From contig NC_068577.1 in the NCBI RefSeq assembly GCF_025698545.1, positions 8,509,501 through 8,573,500 of the forward strand: a stretch of DNA of 64,000 bases. The letters run 5' to 3'. A program made the translations under genes and the position numbers. This document shows, one piece after another, positions 22,897 to 34,788 of the stretch. The stretch comes from Gossypium raimondii. Its lineage: Eukaryota; Streptophyta; Magnoliopsida; Malvales; Malvaceae. Position 1 is the first letter of the stretch. Every line of letters begins with the position of its first letter. The notes below the pieces were generated by a model, which was not told the origin of the DNA, did no database searches, and saw nothing but the letters and a program-made list of their open reading frames with translations.

Positions 22897-24756
22897 ACTT
22901 CATTTGCAGAATATTTTTTAATGTAAATTTGCAACATCAATGGTGACAACTTTTATGGTGACTTTCTCTAGATACAATTTTTATGGCGACTTTCTCTAGA
23001 TACCAGGTTCCTTCCTTAATTACATTTGGTATTAAGTAACTGACACAGTTTCTCAGCCTAGTAAGTTTCTCAGCTTTGGCAAGCTAAAGGGTATATAAGT
23101 CTTAAAATTTAAGGAAAATTTTTTTTGAAAAACACATTAATTAATTGTTCGTAAATTACAAATGGTCAAATCTCTGATTCAATTAAGTCTATAAACTCTC
23201 TGCTTCAATTAATTAAACTCCCTTGATTTCCTATTCAGTCCGCTCATTCATCCATTCCACCAATTATTCTTATCTTCATCTACCCAGTCAAGGAAATTTC
23301 CCTCCTTACTCCGTATACATATTATATATATAAATATATCTCTCAAGACATTACACTTATCACCATATCACACAATACGCCATTGATTACTTAGACAAAT
23401 CATTTACTCTTTGCATCCAGTGTACACACTTTCATGGTATCATTCATTATTCAGCATGCCCATTTACCCTTTTCTATACACAACCGCTATTCTAGATAAC
23501 TCAGACACAAACCATTCAAACAAACATTATCAACGATCACCCAAGGGCAAAGTACAAAACTCACCTTGCTTTCTTAATCCTCGACAACATAGCTTGCCCA
23601 ACACTAGAGACTCTTTTGTCATGTTAGTTAAGCATAACAACCATTTATCGGTTAACTTAAAGTTGTTCAAACATTAAAAACCTAGGGTCCATAATTATAT
23701 AGAAACTTTAAAGAGTTTTTACTCTAGTTCTTCCTTCAATCCACGAGGATAGAGAGATAAGGGAGTTTATCAGTTTTCCAATTTTCTACTTCCAGACTTC
23801 AATTCATGCGACAGCTGCAACATGCAGAGCTTCCTTTAGCTACATCCTCTTCTTCTTCGGAGTGACCGAAGAAGACGATGCTATAGAGAGAAAAATTGGT
23901 AAATAGAATTGAGAAGAATTCTGTTTCCACGCACACCTATATATATACTTCATTGGCAAGGCCGCCACAGACTAATACAATCACTCATTTCTAATTATTT
24001 TGTCTCCCACTACGGAATTGGCTGGTTTGAAGCTAACTAAACCAAAATTAAAATCCAATTATTCTCAACCAGCCACTGAGGTTTCCAAAAATCTCGGTAG
24101 AGTCCGCCAATTTCTGTTTGTATACAATCAACTCCTCAACTCTTCATTAAATTCAAGTTTTTAGGAGAACCGGGTCGAACAAGAAAATATAAAAACGAGT
24201 CAAATTTAATGGAAAAACCTGATTTTCTTTAGTAAATTCAAAACCTATATAAAAATATGGTGTTATGGGTGTTGGATTTCTCATTAAAAGAAAAATTCAA
24301 ATAATCTATACTTACTAATATTTATGATTATTTATTGTTCAATTTAATTAGTGGAGAATTTATAAAAAATCCTTTAACTTTACAAAGCATAAGATTTTGA
24401 GAGTAATTTTATTTTTATATGAAATTTAGAAAATATTTGTACGTGAACTCAAAACATCATATTTAATTATTTATTACATAAAAATTTCATCAAAGTCATC
24501 ACTGAATATAGCTAAATAGTTATATCAATCAACTACTTTTCGTCCGTATTTGATAGGTAAATATATAATTAAAATTGAATGACACAAGACATCAATTTCC
24601 GTGGGATTAAAAAAAGCAGACACCAGCTTTGACATTTCATACCATATATTTATTAATTTTCCAGAACGCATGCATTAGGGAATAAGAATAAACTAGTACT
24701 CCACCCATTCCCTTTTAAGATTCCTGAATATTTACTTTATTTTTAATGAAGTTAAC
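22897..24756. other. Intergenic region between F-box and receptor kinase genes
   Basis: No coding sequence is recognised. A duplicated 'ATTTTTATGG-GACTTTCTCTAGATAC' motif at about 22,945-23,002 is a short local repeat just past the F-box stop. The stretch 23,180-24,180 is less AT-rich and might be old LTR sequence, but no ends were found. Confidence 0.4.
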
Positions 24757-24837
24757 ATGGACTTTACCAGCTGCCCACTCATTTTCCATCAAGAAGAAAG
24801 TTTCTTCTGTTTGGACAAAATTTGTGTTCAAGAGAAG

Positions 24838-27800
24838 ATGAGAACAAGTTGTCGGTGGTCAGTTATTAACACCCTTTCTTCCATTTTATCTTGCTACACA
24901 ATTTTCATACTGTTTTCTGCTCTTCAGGCCTGCTTTGCTAGGGATAATATTACTATTGAAAGCGGGCTTGCAGATGGACAAACTCTTGTTTCAGCTGGAA
25001 ATAAATTTCAATTGGGGTTCTTTGGTCCATCAAGAGGCTCTAATGTGAAGAGATATGTGGGGATATGGTATGCTTCCAATTCACAAATAGTGGTTTGGGT
25101 TGCTAATAGAGACAATCCAATTTTAGATAGGACTGGAGTTTTATCTATTGCAAATGACCAACTGAAGTTATCCGATGAGAAAGGGAAAATTTACTGGTCC
25201 ACACAGCGTGGAGCTAAGCGTTCGAAACTTGTGGCGAAGCTTAACTATACCGGTAACTTCATTCTACTCGATGAACGGTTGAGGGTCAATCTGTGGGAAA
25301 GCTTTACTGAACCAACAGATACGTTTCTTTTCGGTATGAAGATGGACGCAAAGTTTTTATTAACTTCATGGAGCAGTGAAGAAGATCCATCATCAGGGAA
25401 CTTCATATTTAAGCAAGATCAAGGAGTGGAGCAGCTTGTTGTAATGGAAAAGAGTACCATTCACTGGAAATCAAGTAGGCCAGATGCAGGTAAAATCATT
25501 AAATCGGATGAACTGCCTCCTACAATAGTCAACTTCTTGACTTTTAGCCAGAGTAACAACCCAAGAGTTTACCAAGATAAAAGAATGGTAATGACTTTCA
25601 ATGGAAAATTACAGTATTGGGATTTCGATGCAGACATGAACAGTTGGTCCTCGATATGGTCGGAGCCAAACAATAATTGTAGTGTGTTCAATTTTTGTGG
25701 CAACTTTGGCACCTGTAATACCAACAGCGGGTTGCCATGCAAGTGCTTACCGGGTTTCCAACCTAAATTCATGGACAAATGGAAAGCCGGAGAGTTTTCG
25801 GACGGTTGCTCCAGAAACCATACATCATCATGTGGCAATTACTTCTTGAGCTTGAAAAGAATGAAAGTAGAAAATTCAGACTCATCGTACGAGGCCAAGG
25901 ATGAAACAGATTGCAGAGGGGAGTGCCTCAAGAACTGTCAGTGCCAGGCTTATTCATTTGTAGGCCAGAGAGACTACACTACTTCATGCTTGATTTGGTC
26001 AGAGGATCTCAAAGATCTTCAGGAGGTTGAAGACGATGGCTACGATCTCAACATACGGGTAGCATTGTCCGATATAGGTACTTTACTCCGTACAAATGAG
26101 CAAGAAAAAAACGCAAAAACTGTTGCTAGCTATTTATCTCTAGCCTGATGTTGAAATAGCAGCACTCAAAGAGTACTGTAAAGATTTCATAAGGCAATTT
26201 GCAGCAATATGAAGCAAAAGCTTGATTTAACTATATCTATTCTACTTTGCAGAAGCATCAACTAGAAATTGTGAGACTTGCGGCACAAACTCAGTACCTT
26301 ATCCCCTAAGCACAGGGCCAAAATGTGGTGATCCAATGTACTTCAGTTTCCATTGTAATAACGATACCGGCAAACTAAGCTTCATGGCGCCTAATGGCCG
26401 ATATAGTGTTGTTGCAGTCAATCCAGATGCGAGAACATTTGTCATCCAAATGAAAGCCGAAGAGGCAAATAATTGCGCAGCTCTGCATGCTTCAGCAAGC
26501 AGAATTTTGCAGTTCAATCAATCTTCACCATTCAATGTGACCAGCAGCTGCAGTGGTGAACTTGGCAACTTAACTTCGGATTCTACACTAGAAGGTACGG
26601 TTGAAGTAGAAATCAGTTGGAAGCCACCGCTAGAGCCAATGTGTTCTTCATCTGCGGACTGCAAAGATTGGCCACATTCGACTTGCAATGAAAACAAAAA
26701 TGGACAAAGAAGGTGCCTTTGCAATTCCACCTATCATTGGGATGGCTTGGTTTTAAACTGTACTCGAGGTCAGTGCTAAATTTGATGTATAAAAGTATGG
26801 TATCTATAGCAATTACCATCTAACCTGTTCTTGCAGAAGATGGACAGTTGGGAGAGTCTTCCGATAAAAGCAAGCCACTCGCTTTGATCCTAGGAATATC
26901 TTTGCCAATTGGGACAGCCTTTTTGTGTGCTGCAGTTTCGATTTATGTGTGGAGAGAAAAGGTGGTAAAGAGGCGAGGTAAGTGTTTAACTTTAACGTAA
27001 AACAAACGATGCTTTTGGGATTTAAAAACGCAGTTAGCATTTAACAAAGCTTGCCCAAATGTATGTTTCTTTTGAATTCAGAAAAACAAAGACAAGCTGT
27101 TCTTCATATGTATGACACTGAGAAAGGGGTTAAAGAGTTAATAGACTTGACCCCATTCGAGGAAAAAGATCATGGGACGGGCATAGACGTGCCTTTCTTT
27201 GATTTTGAAAGCATACTAGCTGCAACAAACAATTTCTCAGAAGAAAACAAACTTGGAAAAGGAGGGTTTGGGCCTGTTTACATGGTATTCACACTTCATT
27301 TATTCTTTACTGTTATGTTGCTCGGACTCCTATTTTTCATGAAGTATACATATCAAACACTCACACCCGAGTATAAGTAACTTAGCTTTGATGGTTTTAT
27401 CATCTTAAAAAGGCTATGAAATGATCACAGGGTAAATTTCCAGGTGGTGAAGAAGTTGCTGTAAAGAGGCTCTCCAGTGTTTCAGGACAGGGCTTGGAGG
27501 AATTTAAGAATGAGGTGGTGTTGATTGCTAAACTTCAACATAGGAACCTTGTGAGACTTTTGGGATATTGCATTAGAGGAGAGGAAAAGATTCTTCTCTA
27601 TGAATATATGCCCAACAAAAGCTTAGACTCTTTGTTATTTGGTAATTAGCCGCTCAAACCTCAACTGTTATCTTTTTTAGTTTATAGGGTGAATGATGGG
27701 TTATGGTGTTTGATGAAAAACTTTTAAAGGTGAATCATCAAGTCAGCAATTGGACTGGGCGACACGCTTCAACATCATTTTGGGAATTGCCAGAGGATTG

Positions 27801-28593
27801 CTTTATCTTCACCAAGATTCCAGGTTGAGAATCATTCACAGGGATTTGAAAACTAGTAACATACTGCTGGATGCAGAGATGAATCCGAAAATATCCGACT
27901 TCGGTCTTGCGAGGATGATCCAAGGAAAACAGACCGAAGCAAACACGCTTAGAGTAATTGGCACATAGTAAGTTAACTGCAGAATTTCATGTTTAAAGCA
28001 ACCAAGATATGTATATATTTCTAACCATAATAATGAGTGTTGTAAAATGCAGTGGATATATGGCGCCAGAATATGCATTAGATGGACTTTTCTCAGTAAA
28101 ATCCGATGTTTTTAGCTTTGGTATAGTGGTGCTTGAGATCATTAGTGGAAAAAGGAACATGAGATTCTATCAAGTGAAAGATGATGCCCCAAGCCTAGTA
28201 GGTTATGTAAGTAGAGATGATTTTAAGATTGGTTTCCTTCTCCATATGGCATTGCCAAGTATTGCAATTTTGAATATTTGGTTGCAGGGATGGAGACTGT
28301 GGCAAGAAGGCAAGGCATTGGATTTAATGGACGAGAGAGCAGGGTCAAATTGCAATGAAAGTGAGTTCATTAGATGCGTACATGTTGGGCTGTTATGCAT
28401 ACAGGAAGATCCCAGTGAGCGACCCACAATGGGTGATATTGTTTTAATGCTTAGTGGTACCCAAAGTTCAAAGCTTCCCATACCTAAACAGCCAGCCTAC
28501 GTTATTAGGAGACCCCTTTCTGCCACAGCTTCTTTGTATAGTAATGCAGAAACTAATACTGAAATCACTTCTTCTATTGAAGAAGGTCGATAG
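24838..28593 (+). CDS. G-type lectin S-receptor-like serine/threonine kinase
   Basis: Eight exons: 24838-26077, 26253-26768, 26837-26977, 27082-27284, 27431-27641, 27730-27967, 28053-28206 and 28288-28593. Frames join without a stop into 1002 residues. Order: signal peptide (about 1-35), bulb lectin ([30 protein letters not shown]), S-locus glycoprotein/EGF-like cysteines, PAN/apple domain ([18 protein letters not shown]), a second cysteine-rich ectodomain in exon 2 resembling WAK-type binding domains, a membrane helix (about 600-625) and the kinase. Kinase motifs: GKGGFGPVY at 691-699, K712 in VAVKRL, HRDLK at 807-811, DFG at 827-829, and APEY. All catalytic residues are present, so an active RD kinase at the plasma membrane is likely. 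The architecture matches Arabidopsis At4g03230-type proteins. An in-frame ATG at 24,757 would put 27 residues ahead of the signal peptide, so 24,838 is preferred. A dead inverted copy lies at 36.2-60.6 kb. Confidence 0.93.
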
Positions 28594-29404
28594 TGAAAGC
28601 GCTCGTCATCATTGTTTTTTTGTTTTTCATATGCCGCACCAAGGGGCAGACATAGGCCTCCCCAAATGTCAAAATTGTTTTATAATCTTTTTGAAAATTG
28701 TAAGATAATAACTTTATATAATGATAAAATTTATCTTATAAAATTTTGTTCAAAAAGTTTTCTACTTTCATCCCTACCTTTACTGTGCAAAAAATTGGGA
28801 TTTTGTACATTTGTAAAGTGAAACAATACAATAAGGCCTAAACCTAAGATCAACAAATAGAAAGAGCAACAATACAATAAGGGATAAAGGCATAAAGCTT
28901 GAAATCAAAGACCCAAACCAAACCAAACCAAACTAAAACGAAAACAAATCTATTTGCAAACCGATCCATCACAGTTTGCCAAAATAAAGCAAGGGAACGT
29001 TACCTAAACAAAATTGAAGGCTTAAAAAATAGGAGGAGCCACTCATACCAATGCGATGGTTCGACCGAAAGCCAAGCCCAAACATTGGAGACAGCAACAC
29101 TCTTGCTCGGACAAAGACAATAGTTTGCCAAGGAGCACAAGTGAAACCTGAAAAAAAAAAGATAGCAAAGAAACAAGGAAACGAAGCTGTCGAAGGCATT
29201 ACAAACAAAAGCTGGACACCTCTACTTTCGTCTGCCATAGACCAAGCCACTAAACAAAACCATTGTTGGTGAGGGTGAAGCTGGAAATGTCTCAATTTGC
29301 GTTTGTTATAATATTAATATTGCATTTGTTATTATAACAAGAAATAAAACAAGGCAGTAATGTGAAATAAACAAAAAAAAATAAAGAGCTTTATGATATT
29401 AAGT
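28594..29404. other. Receptor kinase 3' region and intergenic sequence
   Basis: The first 150-200 bp probably hold the kinase 3' UTR. A (CAAAC)n-like run sits at about 28,914-28,933. The stretch 28,850-29,290 is less AT-rich, with shadow ORFs on both strands and no domain I recognise. It resembles the unassigned block at 18.7-19.4 kb in texture only. Confidence 0.4.
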
Positions 29405-29609
29405 TGTTAACACACTTGGTATCTAATATTAGTTTATATTTTCTAATGATTTACGTATCAAGTTTGTTCCTAATTTTTAGTGATTTTTCAGTTGTAATTC
29501 AGCCTATGTAAATGTTTCATTATTCATTCAATAAAGTGCATCAGAATTCATATTATTAATGTATTCCAAACTTTTATTTCCTCCTTCTTTCCATCTGTTT
29601 AGTTCAACA
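29405..29609 (+). repeat. Copia 5' LTR (internally deleted)
   Basis: From about TGTTAACACAC to AGTTCAACA. It aligns with the 3' LTR from GTATC-TATTAG onward but is about 64 bp shorter near its start, so the left end is less certain than the right, which is fixed by the primer-binding site two bases later. Confidence 0.7.
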
Positions 29610-29614
29610 TTGGT

Positions 29615-30468
29615 ATCAGAGTAGTACATTTAACAACATTAGGGATGCATCCTTCACCGATCATAATATCCTAGAGCTCGAAAGCCTCCTTAAGATTTTT
29701 CACTTTATTGTTTGCATCTATCATGCTTGTGTATATCACATTATCAGGGCTCAATCCTTGATCGTCCATCTCCTTTAGGAGCACAAGTAACCTTCTTGTA
29801 TCATGCTGTTTTAGAGTTCCATCAATAAGTATGCCATAACACACGAGATCCATATCAATGCCTCGTGCAACCATCTCACAACAAGCCCTCAATGCGTCCT
29901 CTATTTTCCCTTCTTTGCAATAACCATGTAATAGTGCACTACAACACATCTCATTCAACTTACGGTGATCTCTATGAAAACCATCCAGGAACTCTTTGGC
30001 TTCCGACACTCTACCAACAGAACAAAGACCACTTATTAAAGATTTATAAATATACGTATCAGGCACAAGACCTTTGTCCACCATTTCGCCAAACAATTCA
30101 AAGGCTTTTACCATGTTACCATCCCTGCAGTATCCCTCAATTAGGACATTATATGTCACCTCATTTGGCATAATGTTTCTCTATACCATTTGACCAAACA
30201 ATCTAATTGCCTCCACCGTCATATTTGCTCGACAAAGAACGGATATAAGAGCAGTATATGTCTAAGTGTTCGGAGTAACTGCCTTCCCTGTCATCTCATG
30301 ATATAGCCTAAACGCCTTATGCAATTTTCCTTCATTGCAATATCCACTCAACAACGATGTGTAAGTAATCACAGTTGGCTGCAATCTGTTGTTAATCATC
30401 TCATCGAAAAAAGACTCTGCTAAACACAAATTCCCTAACTTGTAGTACCTACTGATCAAAGAATTATA
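29615..30468 (-). pseudogene. PPR gene fragment inside the copia element
   Basis: Read on the minus strand, 30,459 down to about 29,630 is one frame of about eight 35-residue pentatricopeptide repeats (for example TYNVLIEGYCRDGNMVKAFE, VPDTYIYKSLISGLC, VTYTSLLSGYCNEGKLHKAF). It is broken by three in-frame stops, near 30,265, 30,188 and 29,671. PPR proteins bind organelle RNA. The order and wording resemble the At5g59900-type family. The fragment has neither the start nor the end of a gene. It reads in the opposite direction to the copia RT, whose sequence begins within a few bases at about 30,468. At the other side, weak PPR-like sense (NVV-TLI) continues almost into the PBS. Confidence 0.88.
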
Positions 30469-31932
30469 GGGATAGATGGGAACTTTCTGATCTTCCTGAA
30501 GGGCACAAAAAGATCACTGTAAATGGGTCTATAAAACGAAATTGAAGGAGAATGGGGGCATCGACAAGTATAAAGCACGGTTGGTGGCGAAGGGTTACAA
30601 ACAAGAATTTGGTGTTGATTACAAAGAAGTCTTTGCTCCTGTTGCAAGGCTTGATACAATTAGAATTGTGATTGCACTGGCTGCTCAAAACTCATGGCCT
30701 ATGTACCAATTAGATGTGAAGTTGGCCTTTTTTCATGGAGACTTACAAGAACAGGCATTTATTGAAAACCTCCTGGCTATGTTAAATTTGGTGATGAGCA
30801 CAAAGTTTATAAATTGAAAAAGGCTTTATACAGACTAAAACAAGCACCTAGAGCTTGGTATAGTCGTATTGATGCTTACTTTCAAAGGGAAAGTTTTCAA
30901 AAATGTCCATATGAGCATACTCTATATACAAAGTGTGCAGATGAGGGGAAAATGTTTATAGTATGCTTATATGTTGATGATTTAATTTATATGGAAAATG
31001 GTAGGGCCATGTTTGAAGATTTTAAAAGGTCAATGATGACTGAGTTTGATATGTCTAATCTTGGAAAGTTGCATTATTTTCTTGGCATAGAAATAGTGCA
31101 ATCTGTTGATGGAATATTTATTTCTCAAATGAAGTATGTTCGAGAAATTTTAGACAGGTTTTAAATGAGTAATTGCAATCACGTCAACACACCTTTAGAT
31201 GTTGGATTGAAGCTTACAAAGAATCTTGAAGGTACTCTCTTCAAGCAAATTATAGGGAGTTTGATGTATGTGACAGCAACAAGGCCAGATATCATGTATG
31301 CAGTTAGCATTATTAGTAGATGCATGGAGAACCCAAAATAATTACATTTTCTAGCTACAAAGAGGATCTTTCGATACTTTAAAGGTACTTCTGATTTTGG
31401 GTTGTTCTACAAAAAGGGAGAAAAGTCAAGCTTGATTGGGTTCACTGACAGCGATTATGCTGGAAATTTAGATGACCGGAAGAGTACTTCAGGTTATGTC
31501 TTTATGATGGGTTCGGGTGCAGTCTCATGGTCATAAAAAAAAAAACCAATTGTCACCTTATCAACAACTGAAGCTGAATTTGTAGCTACTACTTCATGTG
31601 CTTCTCAAGCCATTTGGCTAAGAAATATTCTTGCTGGATTGCAGTTCAAACAACAAGGAGCAACAACAGTTTGTTGCGACAACAAACCATAAAGTTGTCC
31701 AAAAATCCAGTACTACATGGCAGAAGTAAACACATTGACGTGAAGTTTCATTTCCTAAGAGACCTCACAAAAGATGGGGTAATTGACTTCATTTATTGCA
31801 GAAGTGAAGATCAGGTTGCTGATGTATTTACCAATCCCCTCAAATTGGCATCATTTGTAAAGTTCAGAAAAATGCTTGGTGTTTGCACTTTGATCGAACT
31901 GATCACTTACAATATCAGTTTAAGGGAGGGCA
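30468..31932 (+). pseudogene. Copia reverse transcriptase and RNase H remnant
   Basis: It begins at WELSDLPEGHK, a typical start of the copia RT region. It continues through KYKARLVAKGYKQEFGVDY, FAPVARLDTIR, QLDVKLAFFHGDL, then YVDDLIY (about 30,970-30,990), [42 protein letters not shown] and the RNase H end SRHIDV-like (SKHIDVKF, about 31,723-31,746). Frameshifts and stops (for example at 31,162, 31,338, 31,534 and 31,690) split it, so it is not functional. Integrase is absent upstream. Confidence 0.88.
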
Positions 31933-32201
31933 TGTTAGAGTTAAATTTGTTAGTTTATTGGTTTGAATAAAGTTATTCATTCAGTCAAAACTTATTGTTG
32001 CTAGACTTTAGGAGTATCATATTAGTTGATATTTTCTAGTGATTTATGAATCAGGTTTGTTCCTATTTTTAGTGATTTTTCAGTTGTAATTCAGCCTATA
32101 TAAAGGTTTCATTATTCATTCAATCAAGTGCATCAGAATTCATATTATCAGAGTATTTCAAACTTCCATTTCCTCCTTCTATCCATCTGGTTAGTTCAAC
32201 A
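31933..32201 (+). repeat. Copia 3' LTR
   Basis: 269 bp, starting TGTTAGAGTT directly after the purine tract GGGAGGGCA and ending TTAGTTCAACA. It contains a TATATAAAGG promoter-like motif at about 32,097-32,106. Its last 180 bp match the 5' LTR. Confidence 0.85.
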
Positions 32202-32205
32202 TCTA

Positions 32206-32302
32206 ATAATCCATCTCTACGAAGCCATGGTCCATGCTCCAAAACCCAATCTCTAACTTCTAAATTTGCAAATTGGACAATATAAAGATTCTCTCCTACC
32301 AT
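32206..32302 (-). pseudogene. DUF4283 fragment (LINE ORF1-like)
   Basis: The minus strand reads VGENLYIVQFANLEVRDWVLEHGPW, the core of the DUF4283 domain found in ORF1 of plant L1-type LINEs. Only about 100 bp is recognisable; it directly abuts the copia 3' LTR and nothing similar is seen left of the copia element, so one side was lost. It is not related in detail to the LINE ORF1 at 50 kb. Confidence 0.65.
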
Positions 32303-32885
32303 CTTAACCCTTTAAACAAATTATACTCAATGGATGCTATGTTTTAAAATTCAATCGCATATGTTGAATATAGGTATAAATTAGCTTACATGGGTTGAGT
32401 ATTGATGATACAATTTCGTACATTTGAAAGCCAATTTTTCTTGTCTTGGGCTCTTCCTTCCTCGAAGGAGAATCATCATTCGCTTGCCTAAACCTTTAAT
32501 AAAAAAATTGAATGTTATTACGTCTTCACATAAGCTTCGATAGTACTTCCTCAATTATGGGAAATGTGAAAGCATTCGATTCTGACTTTAATATTTATAC
32601 ATCAAGTGCTGCTTTGGGAATTATTATGTTACTTACATGGCAAGTTATAGGTTTTATGTTATGAGTGTGTTTATACCTGGACAGCGCTCAAATACATGGA
32701 CTAGGACTACCAAATTTTGTTTCAAACCTAGTGGCCTGCGTAGTTCCTTCTCGGGAAAGAAAATAGAATAAGAAAGGAATATGAAGGGATGCTCAAAGGA
32801 AAGTTGGGTATGGGTAAGGAAAGACAAGCTCTCCATAACCTTTATATTTTATATTCCAATTTTAAATTTATGTTCATACATCTAC

Positions 32886-32927
<42 letters not shown>

Positions 32928-33158
32928 TCTCTTCATCTCTATTTGACGAAAATCAAGAATATTAAATTGTTCACATGCATTCTTGATGTGCTTAAGGAAT
33001 TGGATATTTTAGTGGAACTAGGTATATATATGTTGTTGTTTTACTCACTCAACTTTGAAAATTTTCAGTTTAGATTCTCAAAATTTTGTATTCATTCTTA
33101 TTTTAATCACCCGTTGTTAAATTGATAATAGAAATAGTGACATAATATATTTTTAATT
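32303..33158. other. Intergenic, with TA microsatellite
   Basis: AT-rich with no gene seen. A pure (TA)n run of about 18 repeats lies at 32,890-32,925. Confidence 0.6.
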
Positions 33159-33846
33159 GGTATAATAACATATTTAGCCCGTAATACTTGCATATTCTAT
33201 CAAGTTGATCCTAAATCTAAATAATTTAATAATTTAACCCTTCACATTTACAAATTCTATTAATTTGATCCTCAAAGTTCCTAACTGAAGCTTTCACTTT
33301 TAGATTTGAGACATTCCACATCTATAAATTTGTAAAACCCCAAAAGAAAAAAAAACTTAATAAAATCTAGCAATAGGTACTAATTAATTTAATAAAATCT
33401 AGAATAATTAACATCAAAGTTGCAATTCTTCTTTATGAATGATCTGGCAGACAAAATAAAATCAATTAATAACCAAAATTCTATTTTTTTAGTTCTTCAA
33501 GCAGCAAAGAACCTATTTTTGAGGTAAGAATTAAATTGGGTAACCGTTAAATACAAGAAAAAGTAGAAATTTAAATGACCCAGAAACTAAAATTCATGTA
33601 TAGTTCAATTCTCAATAAAACTCGTAAAGTATGTTATATTTGCACAGTTGGAGAAGTTCTTTTTTTTCTTTTTGGGGTTTTAGAATGCCTTTGTTGTCAA
33701 AGCTTTTCTGAAAGTTTTGGCTAGAAAGTGTAAGGATCAAATTGATAGAATTTGTAAATGCGAAGAGTTAAATTTATTGAATTATTTAGAATTAGGGCCA
33801 AATTGAATAAATATGTAAGTATTGATGACTAAATGCGTTATTAACC
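33159..33846. mobile_element. Foldback MITE with about 120-bp inverted repeats
   Basis: The left end GGTATAATAACATATTTAG and the following 115 bp recur inverted at the right end (ending CTAAATGCGTTATTAACC), with about 85% agreement by eye. The blocks CTAAATAATT, CATTTACAAATTCTAT and AATTTGATCCT are shared. There is no ORF in the roughly 450-bp core. I could not define a target duplication, so the superfamily is open. Confidence 0.75.
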
Positions 33847-34703
33847 ATTTACCCTATTATTACAAAGGCAATTTGCAAGGAAAAAAGAAAGATTCTCATG
33901 AATTTTGGTACATTGTCTCGCAAATTATTCTGAAGAAGAAAGTCCTTAAATTGCCCATGAAATCTCACAAAACACCCAATTTTGTCAAGGAAAGGAAGCC
34001 ACCGACTGCTAATTTTACATGATAAGTTGTAACCAAATTATTTTTTAGCTTCTCCTGTTGAATCTTACTATTCAACCTCATAATTTTTTACAATTATTTT
34101 TTTATAAGATATTTTCTTAAATAAACAAAATAATCACATAACATACAGCAATTTCAAAAATAGAATCAAGTGGTAGTGATGGATTATCACTGTTCATCAA
34201 ATCAAGTTTTGGTTTAATAGTAAAGGTGACGTTTTAGATACTCCAAATCCTGTTTCAATAAATTATATGTGACAAGTTTAATATTTATAATAGTAAGTCA
34301 GTAATAAAAAATATAGACATATTTCGATTAAAAAATGCCATAGGCTATAAAGTTAAAATTTAGTTTCTATTTTTTATATTTCAAAATTTAAGTCTAATTA
34401 TTATATTTTTCATTTTTTGATTAAAAAATAACCTTATAATAAAATAAACTTGAATTTAATAAAATAAAAAATATAAGTTGGGTAATTGTATCTCCAAGTC
34501 AAAAGCAGAGAAGGCAAACATTAATAAAAAAGAAAAAGCGGGGGCAACAGCTTCTCCGAAACAGGGGCTGTATTTTCCAGCTCTACAAGAATCAGCTGAT
34601 CCGCCATAAAGATTTCTTGTTCCTTTGCTGTCATACATAGGGAAAACATGACCCCCTCCTTTCCAAGAAAAAACCTCCTTACCTCATCCATCTTCTCCCT
34701 CCT

Positions 34704-34710
34704 ATTTATA
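34704..34710 (+). promoter_or_regulatory. TATA box of the EF-hand gene
   Basis: TTTATAA within CCTATTTATAAATTCC, about 80 bp before the start codon at 34,789, with a short A/C/T-rich leader in between. Typical plant spacing. Confidence 0.65.
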
Positions 34711-34788
34711 AATTCCCCAGTGCATCTCAACATTCATACAAACTTTTAAATTTCTTTGAAAAACATCGTCTATTGTCATTAGGATTCG

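Larger units (their letters stand above)
29405..32201 (+). mobile_element. Internally rearranged Ty1/copia element carrying a PPR gene segment
   Basis: Order: 5' LTR (to 29,609), PBS TGGTATCAGAG at 29,611-29,621, an antisense PPR gene segment, copia RT and RNase H, a purine tract TTAAGGGAGGGCA before 31,933, and a 3' LTR (31,933-32,201). Gag, protease and integrase are absent and the PPR segment stands in their place. Both LTRs end CAGTTGTAATTCAGCC ... TTAGTTCAACA. No clean target duplication is visible; the flanks are TAAGT and TCTAA. It cannot move on its own. Confidence 0.85.

Noticed and set aside
25569..25838. Minus-strand ORF in receptor kinase exon 1
   Set aside because: Shadow of the S-locus/EGF region.
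29865..30173. Plus-strand ORF across the PPR segment
   Set aside because: The minus strand carries clear PPR repeats; the plus ORF has none.
32120..32302. DUF4283 ORF as a host gene
   Set aside because: Only about 100 bp matches, it abuts a copia LTR, and the domain is typical of LINE ORF1.
33822..34022. 66-codon ORF after the foldback element
   Set aside because: Starts inside the inverted repeat and has no recognisable content.
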